Assembly (NCBI RefSeq): GCF_963664965.1
Contig: NZ_OY761823.1
Span: forward strand, 444,001 to 508,000
DNA: 64,000 nucleotides
Direction: 5' to 3'
Source: an uncultured Pseudodesulfovibrio sp.
Lineage (GTDB): Bacteria; Desulfobacterota; Desulfovibrionia; Desulfovibrionales; Desulfovibrionaceae
Below, in pieces: positions 17,102 to 26,475 of this stretch; the stretch's first letter is position 1; every line of letters starts with the position of its first letter. Below the pieces are notes generated by a model. That model worked only from the letters and a program-made list of their open reading frames with translations. It made no database searches and was not told where the DNA came from. Both the position numbers and the translations under genes were made by a program.

Positions 17102-17135
17102 AAGGCACTTACGAAAATGATCGTAAGTGCCTTTT
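17102..17135 (+). terminator. Terminator of the tRNA operon
   Basis: A 13-bp perfect stem (AAGGCACTTACGA / TCGTAAGTGCCTT) is followed by TTTTCTTAT, ten bases after the tRNA-Glu CCA. Confidence 0.9.
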
Positions 17136-17349
17136 CTTATGTGATTTTATTTTTCGACCGTATTTCCTGCCACAGAGACAAATGAAGCCGTTGGTTCAAC
17201 AGGACTTGGGAAAACAATGGGTTTTAAAGGAACCTATTTGTTTTTTACATGGTATTCAAAGTGCGGGCTAAGCTTTGCCTTTTCATGCGATTATGGACAA
17301 CCAATAGTTTCCTTTGAACTTTTTGAGCGATAGTATTATCCCCTTTGAC

Positions 17350-17832
17350 ATGGATTCCACCACCATTTCGCCCCGCGGTAGAAAATTCTATGTCGAAAGC
17401 TTTTTTTATGCTGCCCTGCTTCCTGCGTGCTTTGGTTGGTTGCTTCCCTGCCATGAGGCCATACCCCTCTGGCGAATACTGCTTCTGGCCTTTGCGGAAG
17501 AAGCCCTCTTCCGTGCGGGCATTCAAGACTGGGTTGAAAACAGAGGACAGATGAGATGTTCTCAAATGATGGCCCACGCCTTTTACCGTATGGGTATCAG
17601 CAGGCTGGTTGATCGGGAAACACCAAAATTCATTTCTTTTGGGAACGTATGCACATCCGTCCTATTCGCCTTGGTCCATTTGGTTGATCACCGGCCTCTG
17701 TGGGCCTTGGGAACATTTTTTCCGTCCCTGATTTTTGGAGCGCTTTTCACACGTTACAAACGGCTTTTGCCTTGTTTCACCGCCCACGCTGTCTACAATC
17801 TGGCTTATTTCGGACTGGAATTGGGAATTTGA
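17350..17832 (+). CDS. Small CPBP/CAAX-type intramembrane protease, probably for C-terminal sorting signals
   Basis: A 160-residue membrane protein with the core of CPBP (Abi/CAAX) glutamic-type intramembrane proteases: AEEALFR (EE at 50-51, Arg 55) in a hydrophobic segment, a second motif FALVHL with His, and a final HAVYNL. It is shorter than standard CPBP proteases, like the dedicated Mrt proteases that process C-terminal sorting signals. Its stop lies 53 bases from the end of the convergent subtilase, which carries such a signal. The start is uncertain: ATG at 17350 has no strong ribosome site and a TTG at 17314 would add 12 residues. GC looks lower than in flanking genes. Confidence 0.72.
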   Translation: MDSTTISPRGRKFYVESFFYAALLPACFGWLLPCHEAIPLWRILLLAFAEEALFRAGIQDWVENRGQMRCSQMMAHAFYRMGISRLVDRETPKFISFGNVCTSVLFALVHLVDHRPLWALGTFFPSLIFGALFTRYKRLLPCFTAHAVYNLAYFGLELGI

Positions 17833-17885
17833 TGGGATTGGCGCTGTCTGGACTCTAAAAGAGAGAACGCGAGAGATTCAGGGTT

Positions 17886-20800
17886 TCAGCTTTTATTGCG
17901 ACGCGAAAGCAAGCGCCTTGATAGCAAAGAAAGAGCGGCCAGCAGTACAACCGCGACGAGTCCATAGTCATTGGTAGCTCCGATTGTGCAGCCTCCGGAG
18001 GAAAAGGAAGCAACACCAAAAACCTGGGGATCATCTATTCGGCCAGGATCGGTGTTTTCGTCATAGTCTCCGCCGTCCTGAACAACGGATTCGACGTAAT
18101 AGGTGGCATTGGGATTCACAATTTGTACAGGATCGACATAGCCGCCCGCAACGTCGGTCAACCACCATTTCCCATCGACGTATTCTTTAAACGACGCATA
18201 GGTAAACCCACGGTGTGTCCCGTTGGTGAGCAATTTGTTCAATGAGAATTGATTCGCTGCCATGGCAGGCAGGCCGCTGACCGGGAACCGCATACTGATC
18301 ACGCCGTCTGGGGGGACCAAGACACTGAAGGATTGCTGTTTGCCATACACTGCCTCCAATTGGGTGCCATACACTGCGTTGACGTCAGCGGCTGTCCGGG
18401 AGAGAGCTGCTTGGTTCAACATGGTCGCTGTAGACGCATTCGGTTGATCCGGATTGATTTCCACCACGTCGCCAGAGGTCGGTTCTTCCGTCATACCGCT
18501 CATTACAAGCGCATACGGCTGTGGCCCAACCGGGATATTATGGGCAAGCACCTCCGCCGTATACGTTCCGCTTTGGGGGGCACTTATGGTGACGGAAACG
18601 GTATTATTCAGACGGTCGAAATCGGTGGAGGCAGCCTGTGTTCGAAAACATGCTATGAGCGCTGGGGTAATCGCAGCCGTTTCCCATGCGCTCCCATTCC
18701 ACACGGCTCCACGTCCGGTGGCATTGCCCATTTTGCAGTAAACTCCGGCGCTGGATGCCGCCTTCTCCACCGCAATAAACACTTCCCCTTCCGAAAGAGT
18801 CAGGCCAACGGGAAGCCCTATCTCCCCTGAGGGTATATATGCGAAAGTCTTTCTGAAAAGCTCGTTACGGACACCGCTATCGTATTGATAGACGACGATT
18901 GATACGTCCTCGAAGCGACTTTGTGGATTCGCATACGCGATGACCACCGATTCCAACGTACTCGGAGAGGACGGGAGGGTCACTCTGAGGCCGATTGCTG
19001 CCTCCCGGTAAAAACCGTCAACACTCGTGACATATTGTTCACAGACCAGGGGACTGGCATCCATGGCGTTGTCCGGGTAAACCCAAGTCCCATCCGGCTG
19101 TTGCACACGCAAGTCGAGATCATTCACAAGCCCACCCTGGGCTACTTCTGAGCCGGGATAGTCGGTCCAACTCAATGTTGTCTTAAACGGCTTTCCATCG
19201 TTTGCCACGTCAAAAGAAAACGTCCGCCTATAGCTGTTGTCTGAGACTGGATCTTCATTAATATCAAAATACTCAACCGTGTAGTGGCTGTCGGAGTTGA
19301 TAGAGGCTTTGAAATTGAGCCGTCCCCATCCCTGTACGAAGTCTGGAGAGGACTGCACTTCCCGCGCTAAGCCCCAACCATATTGTCCGGGAACTAACGA
19401 GTCAGCACCATTCAAGAGGCTTGCCTTGATCAATGCAGCGCTGGGATCGACGAAATCTTCTTCCTTGATCAGGTACTCACGCATCACAGCAGCCGTTCCC
19501 GCAACCAAAGGTGTTGCCATACTCGTGCCCCCAGACCAATAGTAGCTATCGTCGAATGCTCCCCAACCGTTTCCGACCTGATAGGAAGAGCGGGTGGATA
19601 GAATATTGGTTCCAGGAGCGAGAATGTCGGGCTTGTATCGGCCATCCAGCGTCGGACCGCGTGAAGAAAACGCCGCAACGCCATAGGGGGCATTTGAAGT
19701 CACATCTGTCTTAATAGGTTCGCCATACGTCCTGAAGTTCCCCCAGGATTGAGCAGCAAACCCCTCTTGATCACCCATCCGGTAGGATTCAGATGCACCG
19801 ACGGCAATGGAATTTTTGGCTGTGGCAGGCGAGTCGATACAGTAAGGATCGGTTACTCCGTCCAAATCCTTGTCATACCCGGCGTTTCCAGCAGCAGCCA
19901 CTATCAGGAAATCCTTATGGGTCCACATGAACTGGTCAATAGCAACGGATTCGCTGCTGTAACTGCCTGCCCCCGAAGTCCCCCAGCTGTCAGAATGAAT
20001 TCGAGCGCCTGCATCGTAAGCAGGTTGGAAAAGCTCCTCCAAATTCACTGGAATACCCGGCAAACGGGAATCACCGGAAGTGGATCCTACGGATTGAAAA
20101 TACAGATGCGCCTTAGGAGCGACACCTGCGTAGCAGGTTGATGGGAAAAAATCTGTCGTCGGAGACGCCCCTGAAAGGATGCCGTTTCCGGCAATAATGC
20201 CGGCAACATGTGTACCGTGCCCGCTATAGTCATAAAGACTCCCTCCAGGTAAAACGGTGTTTTCAACCCTGCTTCCATGGAGACCGTCGCTGAAATCCTC
20301 AAGGAGGGTTGCCGGAGTTCCTGTGTCGATGCCGGAATCACAAATGGCTACCGTCTGCCCTTCGCCGAAGAGGTGACCAGACGAATGCGGCCATATTTTT
20401 TCCTGCTCGGCCCGGGCCTGAACAATGCCAAGTGCAATATTGTTTTGGGTACGGTGATCTGGAGTCTGTTCAACCCATTTTACTCCAGAAATGTTTTTCA
20501 ATTGCTCCACATTTCGTAAAGGGATTGTCACGTTGAACATAAGGCTCCAGTCCGTTGCGCTACTGGAAAGAACCGTTCCGCCGACTTTGGCTATGGAGTC
20601 GCCAATGTCAGAAATCTTTTCATCGGGAAAAGCCAATACGCGAACCTTGATGGTGTAATTTTCCTCCTCCGCCTTTTGAGGAGAGACATCGTAGAGTTTC
20701 TGAGAAAATTTCAGTGTGGGGACGTACTTGCCGATCCAGCGGACAAAACCAAGCTCCTCGACTGCCGCCACCGTTGTATCGCTCAATCCGATGATGAAAG

Positions 20801-21173
20801 CATACTGCGGGATATAGTCATAAAACGTGGCCCCCAAATCCTTAAGTGTGGACTTCCAGGAAGTCTGAACGGGACCGTTGAACTGTACGATGTAATACCC
20901 ATATGTCGACGCCATCCGTGCCGACTGTGCAACGGAAAACAAGCGGGTAGCCCCGCTTGCAGCTTCGGACTCAATCGCTGTTTCGCTCTCTTGAACGCCT
21001 AGCAGTCCCGAGTCTAATGAATGTCGTAATGGATCGACCTGTATCCTCTCAAAATAAAGCCGAGGAGTGTCTACTCCCGCATCGCCCCATGCAACGTTGG
21101 GATATCCCCCCAATATAAAGGCCAGGAGGAGAAAAACAAACTTTCTTGAAAGTGGCAGGTAATGGCGCATCAA
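17886..21173 (-). CDS. Secreted subtilisin-family (S8) serine protease with C-terminal sorting signal
   Basis: A 1095-residue exported protease. Signal peptide (FVFLLLAFILGGYPNVAWG), a prodomain-like region to about 270, then the S8 catalytic set: Asp-279 (AICDSGIDTG), His-319 (GHGTHVAG), oxyanion Asn-430 (AAAGNAG) and Ser-551 (GGTSMATP). A beta-rich region follows (DYPGSEVAQGGLVNDLDLRV), as in Kp43-like subtilases, then further beta-rich domains. The end is a tripartite signal: GGC (Cys-1062), a hydrophobic stretch (LVAVVLLAALSLL) and a basic tail RRLLSRRNKS. That suggests cleavage and anchoring near the Cys by the neighbouring protease. The gene is monocistronic and less GC-rich than its surroundings, possibly acquired. 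Confidence 0.9.
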   Translation of the reverse strand: MMRHYLPLSRKFVFLLLAFILGGYPNVAWGDAGVDTPRLYFERIQVDPLRHSLDSGLLGVQESETAIESEAASGATRLFSVAQSARMASTYGYYIVQFNGPVQTSWKSTLKDLGATFYDYIPQYAFIIGLSDTTVAAVEELGFVRWIGKYVPTLKFSQKLYDVSPQKAEEENYTIKVRVLAFPDEKISDIGDSIAKVGGTVLSSSATDWSLMFNVTIPLRNVEQLKNISGVKWVEQTPDHRTQNNIALGIVQARAEQEKIWPHSSGHLFGEGQTVAICDSGIDTGTPATLLEDFSDGLHGSRVENTVLPGGSLYDYSGHGTHVAGIIAGNGILSGASPTTDFFPSTCYAGVAPKAHLYFQSVGSTSGDSRLPGIPVNLEELFQPAYDAGARIHSDSWGTSGAGSYSSESVAIDQFMWTHKDFLIVAAAGNAGYDKDLDGVTDPYCIDSPATAKNSIAVGASESYRMGDQEGFAAQSWGNFRTYGEPIKTDVTSNAPYGVAAFSSRGPTLDGRYKPDILAPGTNILSTRSSYQVGNGWGAFDDSYYWSGGTSMATPLVAGTAAVMREYLIKEEDFVDPSAALIKASLLNGADSLVPGQYGWGLAREVQSSPDFVQGWGRLNFKASINSDSHYTVEYFDINEDPVSDNSYRRTFSFDVANDGKPFKTTLSWTDYPGSEVAQGGLVNDLDLRVQQPDGTWVYPDNAMDASPLVCEQYVTSVDGFYREAAIGLRVTLPSSPSTLESVVIAYANPQSRFEDVSIVVYQYDSGVRNELFRKTFAYIPSGEIGLPVGLTLSEGEVFIAVEKAASSAGVYCKMGNATGRGAVWNGSAWETAAITPALIACFRTQAASTDFDRLNNTVSVTISAPQSGTYTAEVLAHNIPVGPQPYALVMSGMTEEPTSGDVVEINPDQPNASTATMLNQAALSRTAADVNAVYGTQLEAVYGKQQSFSVLVPPDGVISMRFPVSGLPAMAANQFSLNKLLTNGTHRGFTYASFKEYVDGKWWLTDVAGGYVDPVQIVNPNATYYVESVVQDGGDYDENTDPGRIDDPQVFGVASFSSGGCTIGATNDYGLVAVVLLAALSLLSRRLLSRRNKS

Positions 21174-21570
21174 GTGTGGGATTTAAATTGCAAAAGACAA
21201 ATCTTTGGCAAGCAATCACTCGAAAAGTCAATGTTTATTTAAAAGAAGAGGCAGTTTTAAGTAGCCGTTGCAGATACAAATGAAAACAAGGCAAAGGATA
21301 TTCAGTATGCCCCGTTCGGCGGCATCATCACGGACAGCGCCCCCGGCCTTCGAATCCTCATCGGCTTTCCCGGAGGCCTGCATGACCATGACCTCGGCTT
21401 CCTGCCGTCTCCCCCCCCTGCCAAAAAAACCGCAGCAAATCCGTGTGAAACGCATTGTTTTGCCATTTCATTGGACAAAATGATAAGACCCTCCATCCAG
21501 AACGTTTGGAAACCGACTCTGCCAGTGGAAAACGACACAACACTACCCTGAATCCATAAGCGACACCGAC
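21174..21570. other. Gene-free stretch between divergent genes
   Basis: About 400 bases holding the 5' regions of the subtilase gene (minus) and the TAP-like hydrolase gene (plus). The half next to the subtilase is AT-rich; the other half is GC-rich with short overlapping frames on both strands, none with a ribosome site or recognisable product. I find no repeat or RNA gene. Confidence 0.4.
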
Positions 21571-23130
21571 ATGAAACATCTTATTGCGATCATGGTTCTC
21601 TGCCTCCTTGCTCCTTCCTGTTTCGCAGGCCAGAAGGATATCAGCTTGTCATCATCGGCCTCATCGGCAGGGCACAGCTCGTTACAATGGGCGCTCTGCC
21701 CTTCACATGTCGGGGCGGACGGCGACCAACGGTGCGCGATCATCCGGGAGCCGCTGGATCACGGCAAGCCTGACGGCAGGCGGATCGACATCCTGCTGAT
21801 GCGCGCTCTGGGGAAATCCGAGAAAAAACGCGGGCAGATATGGTTTCTCAACGGCGGTCCGGGGGACTCTCTGGATACGTTCAGCTTTCTGATGGACAAG
21901 TGGTCAAAGACCCATCCGGAGTATGACTACTACGCCATGGAACACCGCGGCACAGGCGTTTCCGCGTACCTGTCATGCGACAATGAACCGTCTTCCGCGC
22001 TCTGTCTGGAGGAGTTGAAGCGGGAATGGGGAGACGGGCTTGGGCTGTTCAACACCACGCAGGCGGCTCACGATCTGGCTGATGCCATGCACCGTGTCGG
22101 CAGTGATTCCCGAAGATTCCTGTACGGGGTTTCATATGGGACATATCTCGTTCAGCGGTTTATCACGATTCACGGCTCCATGATTCAGGGGGCCATACTC
22201 GACGGCGTGGTGCCCGCGGCGGCAGATGAAAACGGGCTGCTTGCCATCGACAAATACGACCATGATTTCAACGAGCTGGCGTTCAACATTGCGACCCAGT
22301 GCGATAACGACCCGATATGCAGTTCCCGGCTCACGACCTTCGGTGCCGACACACAGGCCGTGATGCGGAAAACGTTCGAGGATATCGATGCCGGAAACAT
22401 CTGCAAACCTCTCAAGGGAATCATCACGCGACAGTCACTTCGCAACAAGTCGGCGGAATTGATCGGCGATTATTGGGGACGCCAGCTCTACCCCGCCCTG
22501 CTGTACAGGATCAACCGTTGCTCACCCAAGGATATCGAAATTCTGTCCAACCTGTTTCAGGAAGACGATGAGCCGGAAACAGAGGATGAAATCCTGAGTT
22601 TTTCCCAGAATCTCAATACCAATATCATCGTCAATGAACTCATCGGCGGCAAATCCCTTGCACAGGCAGAGGCCGAGGCAAAGAGCTATTTCGCATCACC
22701 GGACGAAACCCTTGAGCAATACCAAAGCCGTGACAAAATCAAGTGGCCGCTCTACCCCGCAGACCGGTACACGCATGAATGGGCTGCAACCGACACCCCG
22801 CTCCTGATCATAAACGGCGACATGGACCCGGCCACACCGCTCGCGTTTGCACGGCAACTGAAGCGTCACTTCAACGGACCGAACCAGTACCTGATCCCCC
22901 TGCCGGGAACACCCCACGGCGCCTTGTTCCTTTCCCTGATGAAGGATGTCCCGATGGAGGATGCGGATACCTGCGGTTCACGGCTCCTGTTCAGCTTCAT
23001 GGACGACGTGACAAAACAGCCGGACGCCCTGTGCACCGGCAGCATGCTGCCCCCTGATTTTTCAGGCTCCTCACAAGAGGCGCAAACCGCTGCGAAACGT
23101 TTTTTCAACAATGACAACGTGTGGGACTGA
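21571..23130 (+). CDS. Exported alpha/beta hydrolase, tripeptidyl aminopeptidase-like
   Basis: A 519-residue protein with a signal peptide (MKHLIAIMVLCLLAPSCFA). The fold is of the TAP/proline-iminopeptidase-like alpha/beta hydrolases: oxyanion region FLNGGPGDS, MEHRGTGVS, nucleophile elbow GVSYG with Ser-188, Asp in INGDMDPATP and His in PGTPHG. Several cysteines suggest disulphides in the periplasm. It would release N-terminal peptides from substrates, by analogy with Streptomyces TAP. The gene is not in an obvious operon; the downstream NAT gene is convergent, 15 bases away. Confidence 0.82.
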   Translation: MKHLIAIMVLCLLAPSCFAGQKDISLSSSASSAGHSSLQWALCPSHVGADGDQRCAIIREPLDHGKPDGRRIDILLMRALGKSEKKRGQIWFLNGGPGDSLDTFSFLMDKWSKTHPEYDYYAMEHRGTGVSAYLSCDNEPSSALCLEELKREWGDGLGLFNTTQAAHDLADAMHRVGSDSRRFLYGVSYGTYLVQRFITIHGSMIQGAILDGVVPAAADENGLLAIDKYDHDFNELAFNIATQCDNDPICSSRLTTFGADTQAVMRKTFEDIDAGNICKPLKGIITRQSLRNKSAELIGDYWGRQLYPALLYRINRCSPKDIEILSNLFQEDDEPETEDEILSFSQNLNTNIIVNELIGGKSLAQAEAEAKSYFASPDETLEQYQSRDKIKWPLYPADRYTHEWAATDTPLLIINGDMDPATPLAFARQLKRHFNGPNQYLIPLPGTPHGALFLSLMKDVPMEDADTCGSRLLFSFMDDVTKQPDALCTGSMLPPDFSGSSQEAQTAAKRFFNNDNVWD

Positions 23131-23145
23131 TCGGCCTGCCTGCCA

Positions 23146-23943
23146 TTATTCGACAGGGCGCAAGGCTTCGTAAGGCGCATCCAACTCGATGCCGAAGTAC
23201 GTGTTGAGGGCGTCCAGATAGCCCTGTCCTTCGGGGAGGTGCACTTCCGTCTTTTCCCCGGCCCGGGACAGGGTGAGCCTGCTGTTGCACAGGGTGATCA
23301 TGCCGTCCTCCATGTGTTTCATGGCGACCCGGGCTTTGGTGAAAAGGGTTTTTGAACTGGTTGAGGTGTAGTGAACGCCGTAATTGATGTCGCCTTGGCA
23401 GACATGCTCCATATCGAGACTGTAGAGATCCTGCCATCCGTCATCGGTACGCACCTGAAGCATGTTTCCGAAAACGCCTCCGTCGACCAGACGAAATGAC
23501 TTCCCGCGGATATCCTGAACCGTGTCCCGTTCAAGCAGATATGGCCCTGCGGGGTTGTCCTTTCCGAACCCCACATCCGCCAGCCACTGACGGCCCTCGA
23601 CATTGACAAGGGAAAGCTGGTGCCCCCGGCCGGAGGGCTGTCCCGACACATGCACCCGAGACAGAAGCGGACGGGCGTCGAACCCGAAAGCGCGCAGGGC
23701 CAGAAGAAACAAACCGTTCAGTTCGAAACAGTAGCCGCCACGGGGACGGCGCACGAGCTTATCAAAGAGGTTTGCCGGGTCGAGATCAACCCCCCGGCCA
23801 AGCTGGATGTCAAAATTCTCGAATGGGATGTTGTACAATTGCGCCCGTTGCAGGGAGCGAAGTCCTTCCGTCGTCGGCGACACGTCTTCTGGCAAATGCA
23901 ATCGCTGAAGGTACGCGATCGAATCGAATTCGAAGGGGCTCAT
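23146..23943 (-). CDS. Arylamine N-acetyltransferase
   Basis: A 265-residue NAT with the full Cys-His-Asp triad: Cys-72 in RGGYCFELN, His-108 in GRGHQLSLV and Asp-123 in LADVGFG. It transfers acetyl (or another acyl) from CoA to aromatic amines or hydrazines; the natural substrate in bacteria is often unknown. Length is normal for the family. It is divergent from the solute-binding protein gene, whose start lies about 205 bases beyond. Confidence 0.93.
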   Translation of the reverse strand: MSPFEFDSIAYLQRLHLPEDVSPTTEGLRSLQRAQLYNIPFENFDIQLGRGVDLDPANLFDKLVRRPRGGYCFELNGLFLLALRAFGFDARPLLSRVHVSGQPSGRGHQLSLVNVEGRQWLADVGFGKDNPAGPYLLERDTVQDIRGKSFRLVDGGVFGNMLQVRTDDGWQDLYSLDMEHVCQGDINYGVHYTSTSSKTLFTKARVAMKHMEDGMITLCNSRLTLSRAGEKTEVHLPEGQGYLDALNTYFGIELDAPYEALRPVE

Positions 23944-24148
23944 GCGCTACTCCTTCTCTACGGTGAGTAAATTTGCTTCTGAGACTACATTTTCCTGCCG
24001 ACTGGTTCAAGACGAAAGGACCGGCATACCGATTGAACTGATTACGCAGAATAGGCATGAGGCAGCATTCTGTTTTTATTCAAGTGAGGATAGTATTTTT
24101 TCTCATATAGGTGTATTGAGGCACAAACACTTGAGGAATCTCTCATTC

Positions 24149-24919
24149 ATGAAGAACGTAAAACACCATATATCCCATGCTGCCTTCCTGACTGCTCTTG
24201 TCGGTCTGCTCCTGATTCCTGCTGCTGTACAGGCAACAGAGATCAAAGAAATCATCACCGCCAGTCCGTCATGGAAAACCTATACCAACCGGGACGGCAC
24301 CGGGATTTACCACGAAATTCTCCAAAAGGTTTTCACACTCTACGGAATACCTGTCAGACACATCTATTCCAAGTCGGGACGCGCCGAGCAGCTTGTCCTC
24401 AAGGGTGAAGCCGACATGATGACATGCAAGGACACGCCAAGGCCTTCACCGCTCGTACTGGCACGCTATCCCCTGTACGAGAACGACTTCTACGTTTTCT
24501 TCAAGAAAGACAGGATCGGGGAATGGAAAAACATCGAGTCCCTGAGAGGCAAGGAAATTCTCTGCCAGCCCAGCTACTACAACCAAAAGAATTTCACTGT
24601 TCCAGTCGTCATCAAGGAAATCCAAACCGGCGCGCAGGCCGTGGAAATGATCCGGCTTGAGCGCTCCGATTTCTATGTAGACGACATGTCTTTGATCAAA
24701 CAGTCATTGAAGGAAGCCGACACCCCCTATAACCGTGAGCAATTCGACATCCGCAAAGTGGGCAGGCGGTCATACCACCCCTTGGTCAAGCCGACCAAAA
24801 AGGGACTCAAGATCATCGAGATGTACAACGAAGGGCTGATGCAACTGCACAAAGCCGGTGAATTGAAACCGATTTACGATAAGTGGGGCCATCAATACCC
24901 GGATTTCGACAAGTATTAG
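24149..24919 (+). CDS. Periplasmic solute-binding protein, family 3 type
   Basis: A 256-residue protein starting with a signal peptide (HAAFLTALVGLLLIPAAVQA). The mature part looks like an amino-acid-type binding protein (SBP family 3): ITASPSWKTYTNRDGTGIYHEIL, VLKGEADMM, LRGKEILCQPSYY and a C-terminal YDKWGHQYPD. No permease or ATPase gene is adjacent, so it may be an orphan sensor-like binder, as is common in this group. The start at 24149 is chosen because a signal peptide begins there and GAGGA lies upstream; the frame is open back to 23942. Confidence 0.78.
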   Translation: MKNVKHHISHAAFLTALVGLLLIPAAVQATEIKEIITASPSWKTYTNRDGTGIYHEILQKVFTLYGIPVRHIYSKSGRAEQLVLKGEADMMTCKDTPRPSPLVLARYPLYENDFYVFFKKDRIGEWKNIESLRGKEILCQPSYYNQKNFTVPVVIKEIQTGAQAVEMIRLERSDFYVDDMSLIKQSLKEADTPYNREQFDIRKVGRRSYHPLVKPTKKGLKIIEMYNEGLMQLHKAGELKPIYDKWGHQYPDFDKY

Positions 24920-25313
24920 AATCAGTGAAAAGCGCCATGCCTGTTCATGGCCTCCCTTCCTGATTCCGACATCCTGCCCGCCACCCATTTCCAGAAAGCC
25001 CCGACCACGCCACAGCGAACGCAAGCCTCAGCTCAAATCATGGGATTTGGGCGCAGGGATATCCTTTCCACATCGATTGCATTTTACGGTCTTGCCTCTC
25101 GAATTCAGCTTGATGAGCTGGCTATGCTTGCAGTGACGGCATGTACGCTTGAGATCAAATACCGCCTTTACGGCTGAATAGAACATCCACATAAAAGGTC
25201 ACCTCTTCGCACGACCGGACCTCATGCGTCCGGAATTGAAGCGTTGTTTTCAAAACCATTGTCGAAACGGGACAGCGGCAGGCTCCCCCTGCCCCGCACC
25301 TTGCCGGAAAGGG
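24920..25313. other. Gene-free stretch between convergent transcription units
   Basis: Nearly 400 bases downstream of the solute-binding protein gene and downstream of the PII-like gene on the other strand. A 76-codon frame at 24947-25177 has no ribosome site or recognisable product. Only weak hairpins are visible (for example GGCAGG/CCTGCC near 25280). I see nothing else. Confidence 0.35.
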
Positions 25314-25661
25314 CTAAAGGCTCTGATTCCTGATTCTTTCCCTGAATTCTTCCATCTGGCTTTCCAGACCGATGATGTCGTCAACGGGCAGCACGAAAGC
25401 GATGCCCGTACCCGGCTTGTGGAATTCCCCGGCGGTCTCGATGGCCTTCAGGACCGGTTTCACGAGGTGTTCTTCCAGAAGAAGCATGACGATATCCGTC
25501 TGGTCTTCCAGCGTCAGGCCGAAAAAGGTCTTGGCCTCATGCATGCCGGTTCCGCGAGCGGGAATGATGGTCGCCCCGGTGGCACCGGCCTCCTTGGCCG
25601 CATCCACGACAGGATCGGTCTTATGCGTCTTGACGGGCGCGAGCACGAGTTTGAACTTCAT
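25314..25661 (-). CDS. PII-like (nitrogen-regulatory-protein fold) regulator of the DUF1538 pair
   Basis: A 115-residue protein with a PII-like ferredoxin fold: MKFKLVLAPVKTHKTDPVVDAAKEAGATGATIIPARG then a T-loop-like segment (TGMHEAKTFFGLTLED) and a second beta-alpha-beta unit ending in PVDDIIGLESQ. It lacks the uridylylated Tyr context of GlnB/GlnK. AGGAG precedes ATG 25661. It is the last gene of a three-gene operon, 10 bases after the second DUF1538 gene, and very likely regulates that membrane complex in response to a small molecule. Confidence 0.8.
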   Translation of the reverse strand: MKFKLVLAPVKTHKTDPVVDAAKEAGATGATIIPARGTGMHEAKTFFGLTLEDQTDIVMLLLEEHLVKPVLKAIETAGEFHKPGTGIAFVLPVDDIIGLESQMEEFRERIRNQSL

Positions 25662-25671
25662 TTTCTGTCTC

Positions 25672-26457
25672 CTAGCCGGTCTTGACCGGTTGTTTTCTCT
25701 TGGCGGCCCAGTGGGTAAACTGAGCATAACCCATGACAGTTATAATGGGAAAGAGGCTGGCAAACGCGATGAGGCCGAATCCGTCCAGAGCGGGATTGCG
25801 GCCCGGAACGGCCTCGGACAGCCCCAGCCCGAGGGCCGCCACCAGCGGAACGGTCACGGTGGAGGTTGTCACTCCACCGGAATCGTAGGCCAGGGCGATA
25901 ATCTTTTTCGGTGCGACAAACGTCTGCAAGACCACGATAACGTACCCAATCATGATGTACACGTACAGCGGCGTTCCCGTGACAATGCGAAACGCTCCGA
26001 GGGAAATGCCGACGGCAACCCCCAGCGCAACCGTGATACGCAGCCCCCACTGGCTGATGACGCCGCCTGACACTTCCTTGGCCTTGAGCGCCACCGCGAG
26101 CAGGGACGGCTCCGCAATGGTCGTGGAAAACCCGATCATGGCGGCAAAAAGGTAGACCCAGCCATACGCGGTCCAGTCCGTCGGAGCAGTGGACGACGTT
26201 CCCCCGGAGAGAAACTCCGGATGCGAAAGCTGGGCTGCCATGATCTTCCCGATGGGGAAAAGCGCCTTGTCCAGACCGACGAGAAAGAGCGCCAGACCGA
26301 GAACCACATACACGCCGCCGACAATCAGCCGCCGCAGGTGCGGAATGGGCTGACGAAGGACGAACAGCTGAAAGCAGACAATCAGGATGAGGATGGGCAG
26401 AATATCCCGAACCGTTGCGATCAGGACGGTGCCGAATTCCAGCAGAAAATGTGTCAT
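25672..26457 (-). CDS. DUF1538 membrane protein, second subunit of a UmpAB-like cation antiporter
   Basis: A 261-residue polytopic membrane protein of the DUF1538 family, with ILPILILIVCFQLFVLRQPIPHL, a conserved FSTTIAEPSLLAVALKA and [20 protein letters not shown]. Its paralogue is encoded 18 bases upstream. A two-component DUF1538 pair called UmpAB from Halomonas was reported to act as a Na+(Li+,K+)/H+ antiporter; I infer the same kind of activity here. A ribosome site GGAGGA precedes the ATG. The nearby nhaB gene supports a role in sodium or proton balance. Confidence 0.8.
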   Translation of the reverse strand: MTHFLLEFGTVLIATVRDILPILILIVCFQLFVLRQPIPHLRRLIVGGVYVVLGLALFLVGLDKALFPIGKIMAAQLSHPEFLSGGTSSTAPTDWTAYGWVYLFAAMIGFSTTIAEPSLLAVALKAKEVSGGVISQWGLRITVALGVAVGISLGAFRIVTGTPLYVYIMIGYVIVVLQTFVAPKKIIALAYDSGGVTTSTVTVPLVAALGLGLSEAVPGRNPALDGFGLIAFASLFPIITVMGYAQFTHWAAKRKQPVKTG

Positions 26458-26475
26458 GTCCGTGAATCCTCCGAC

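Noticed and set aside
24947-25177. 76-codon frame after the solute-binding protein gene
   Set aside because: No ribosome site, no recognisable motif and atypical composition.
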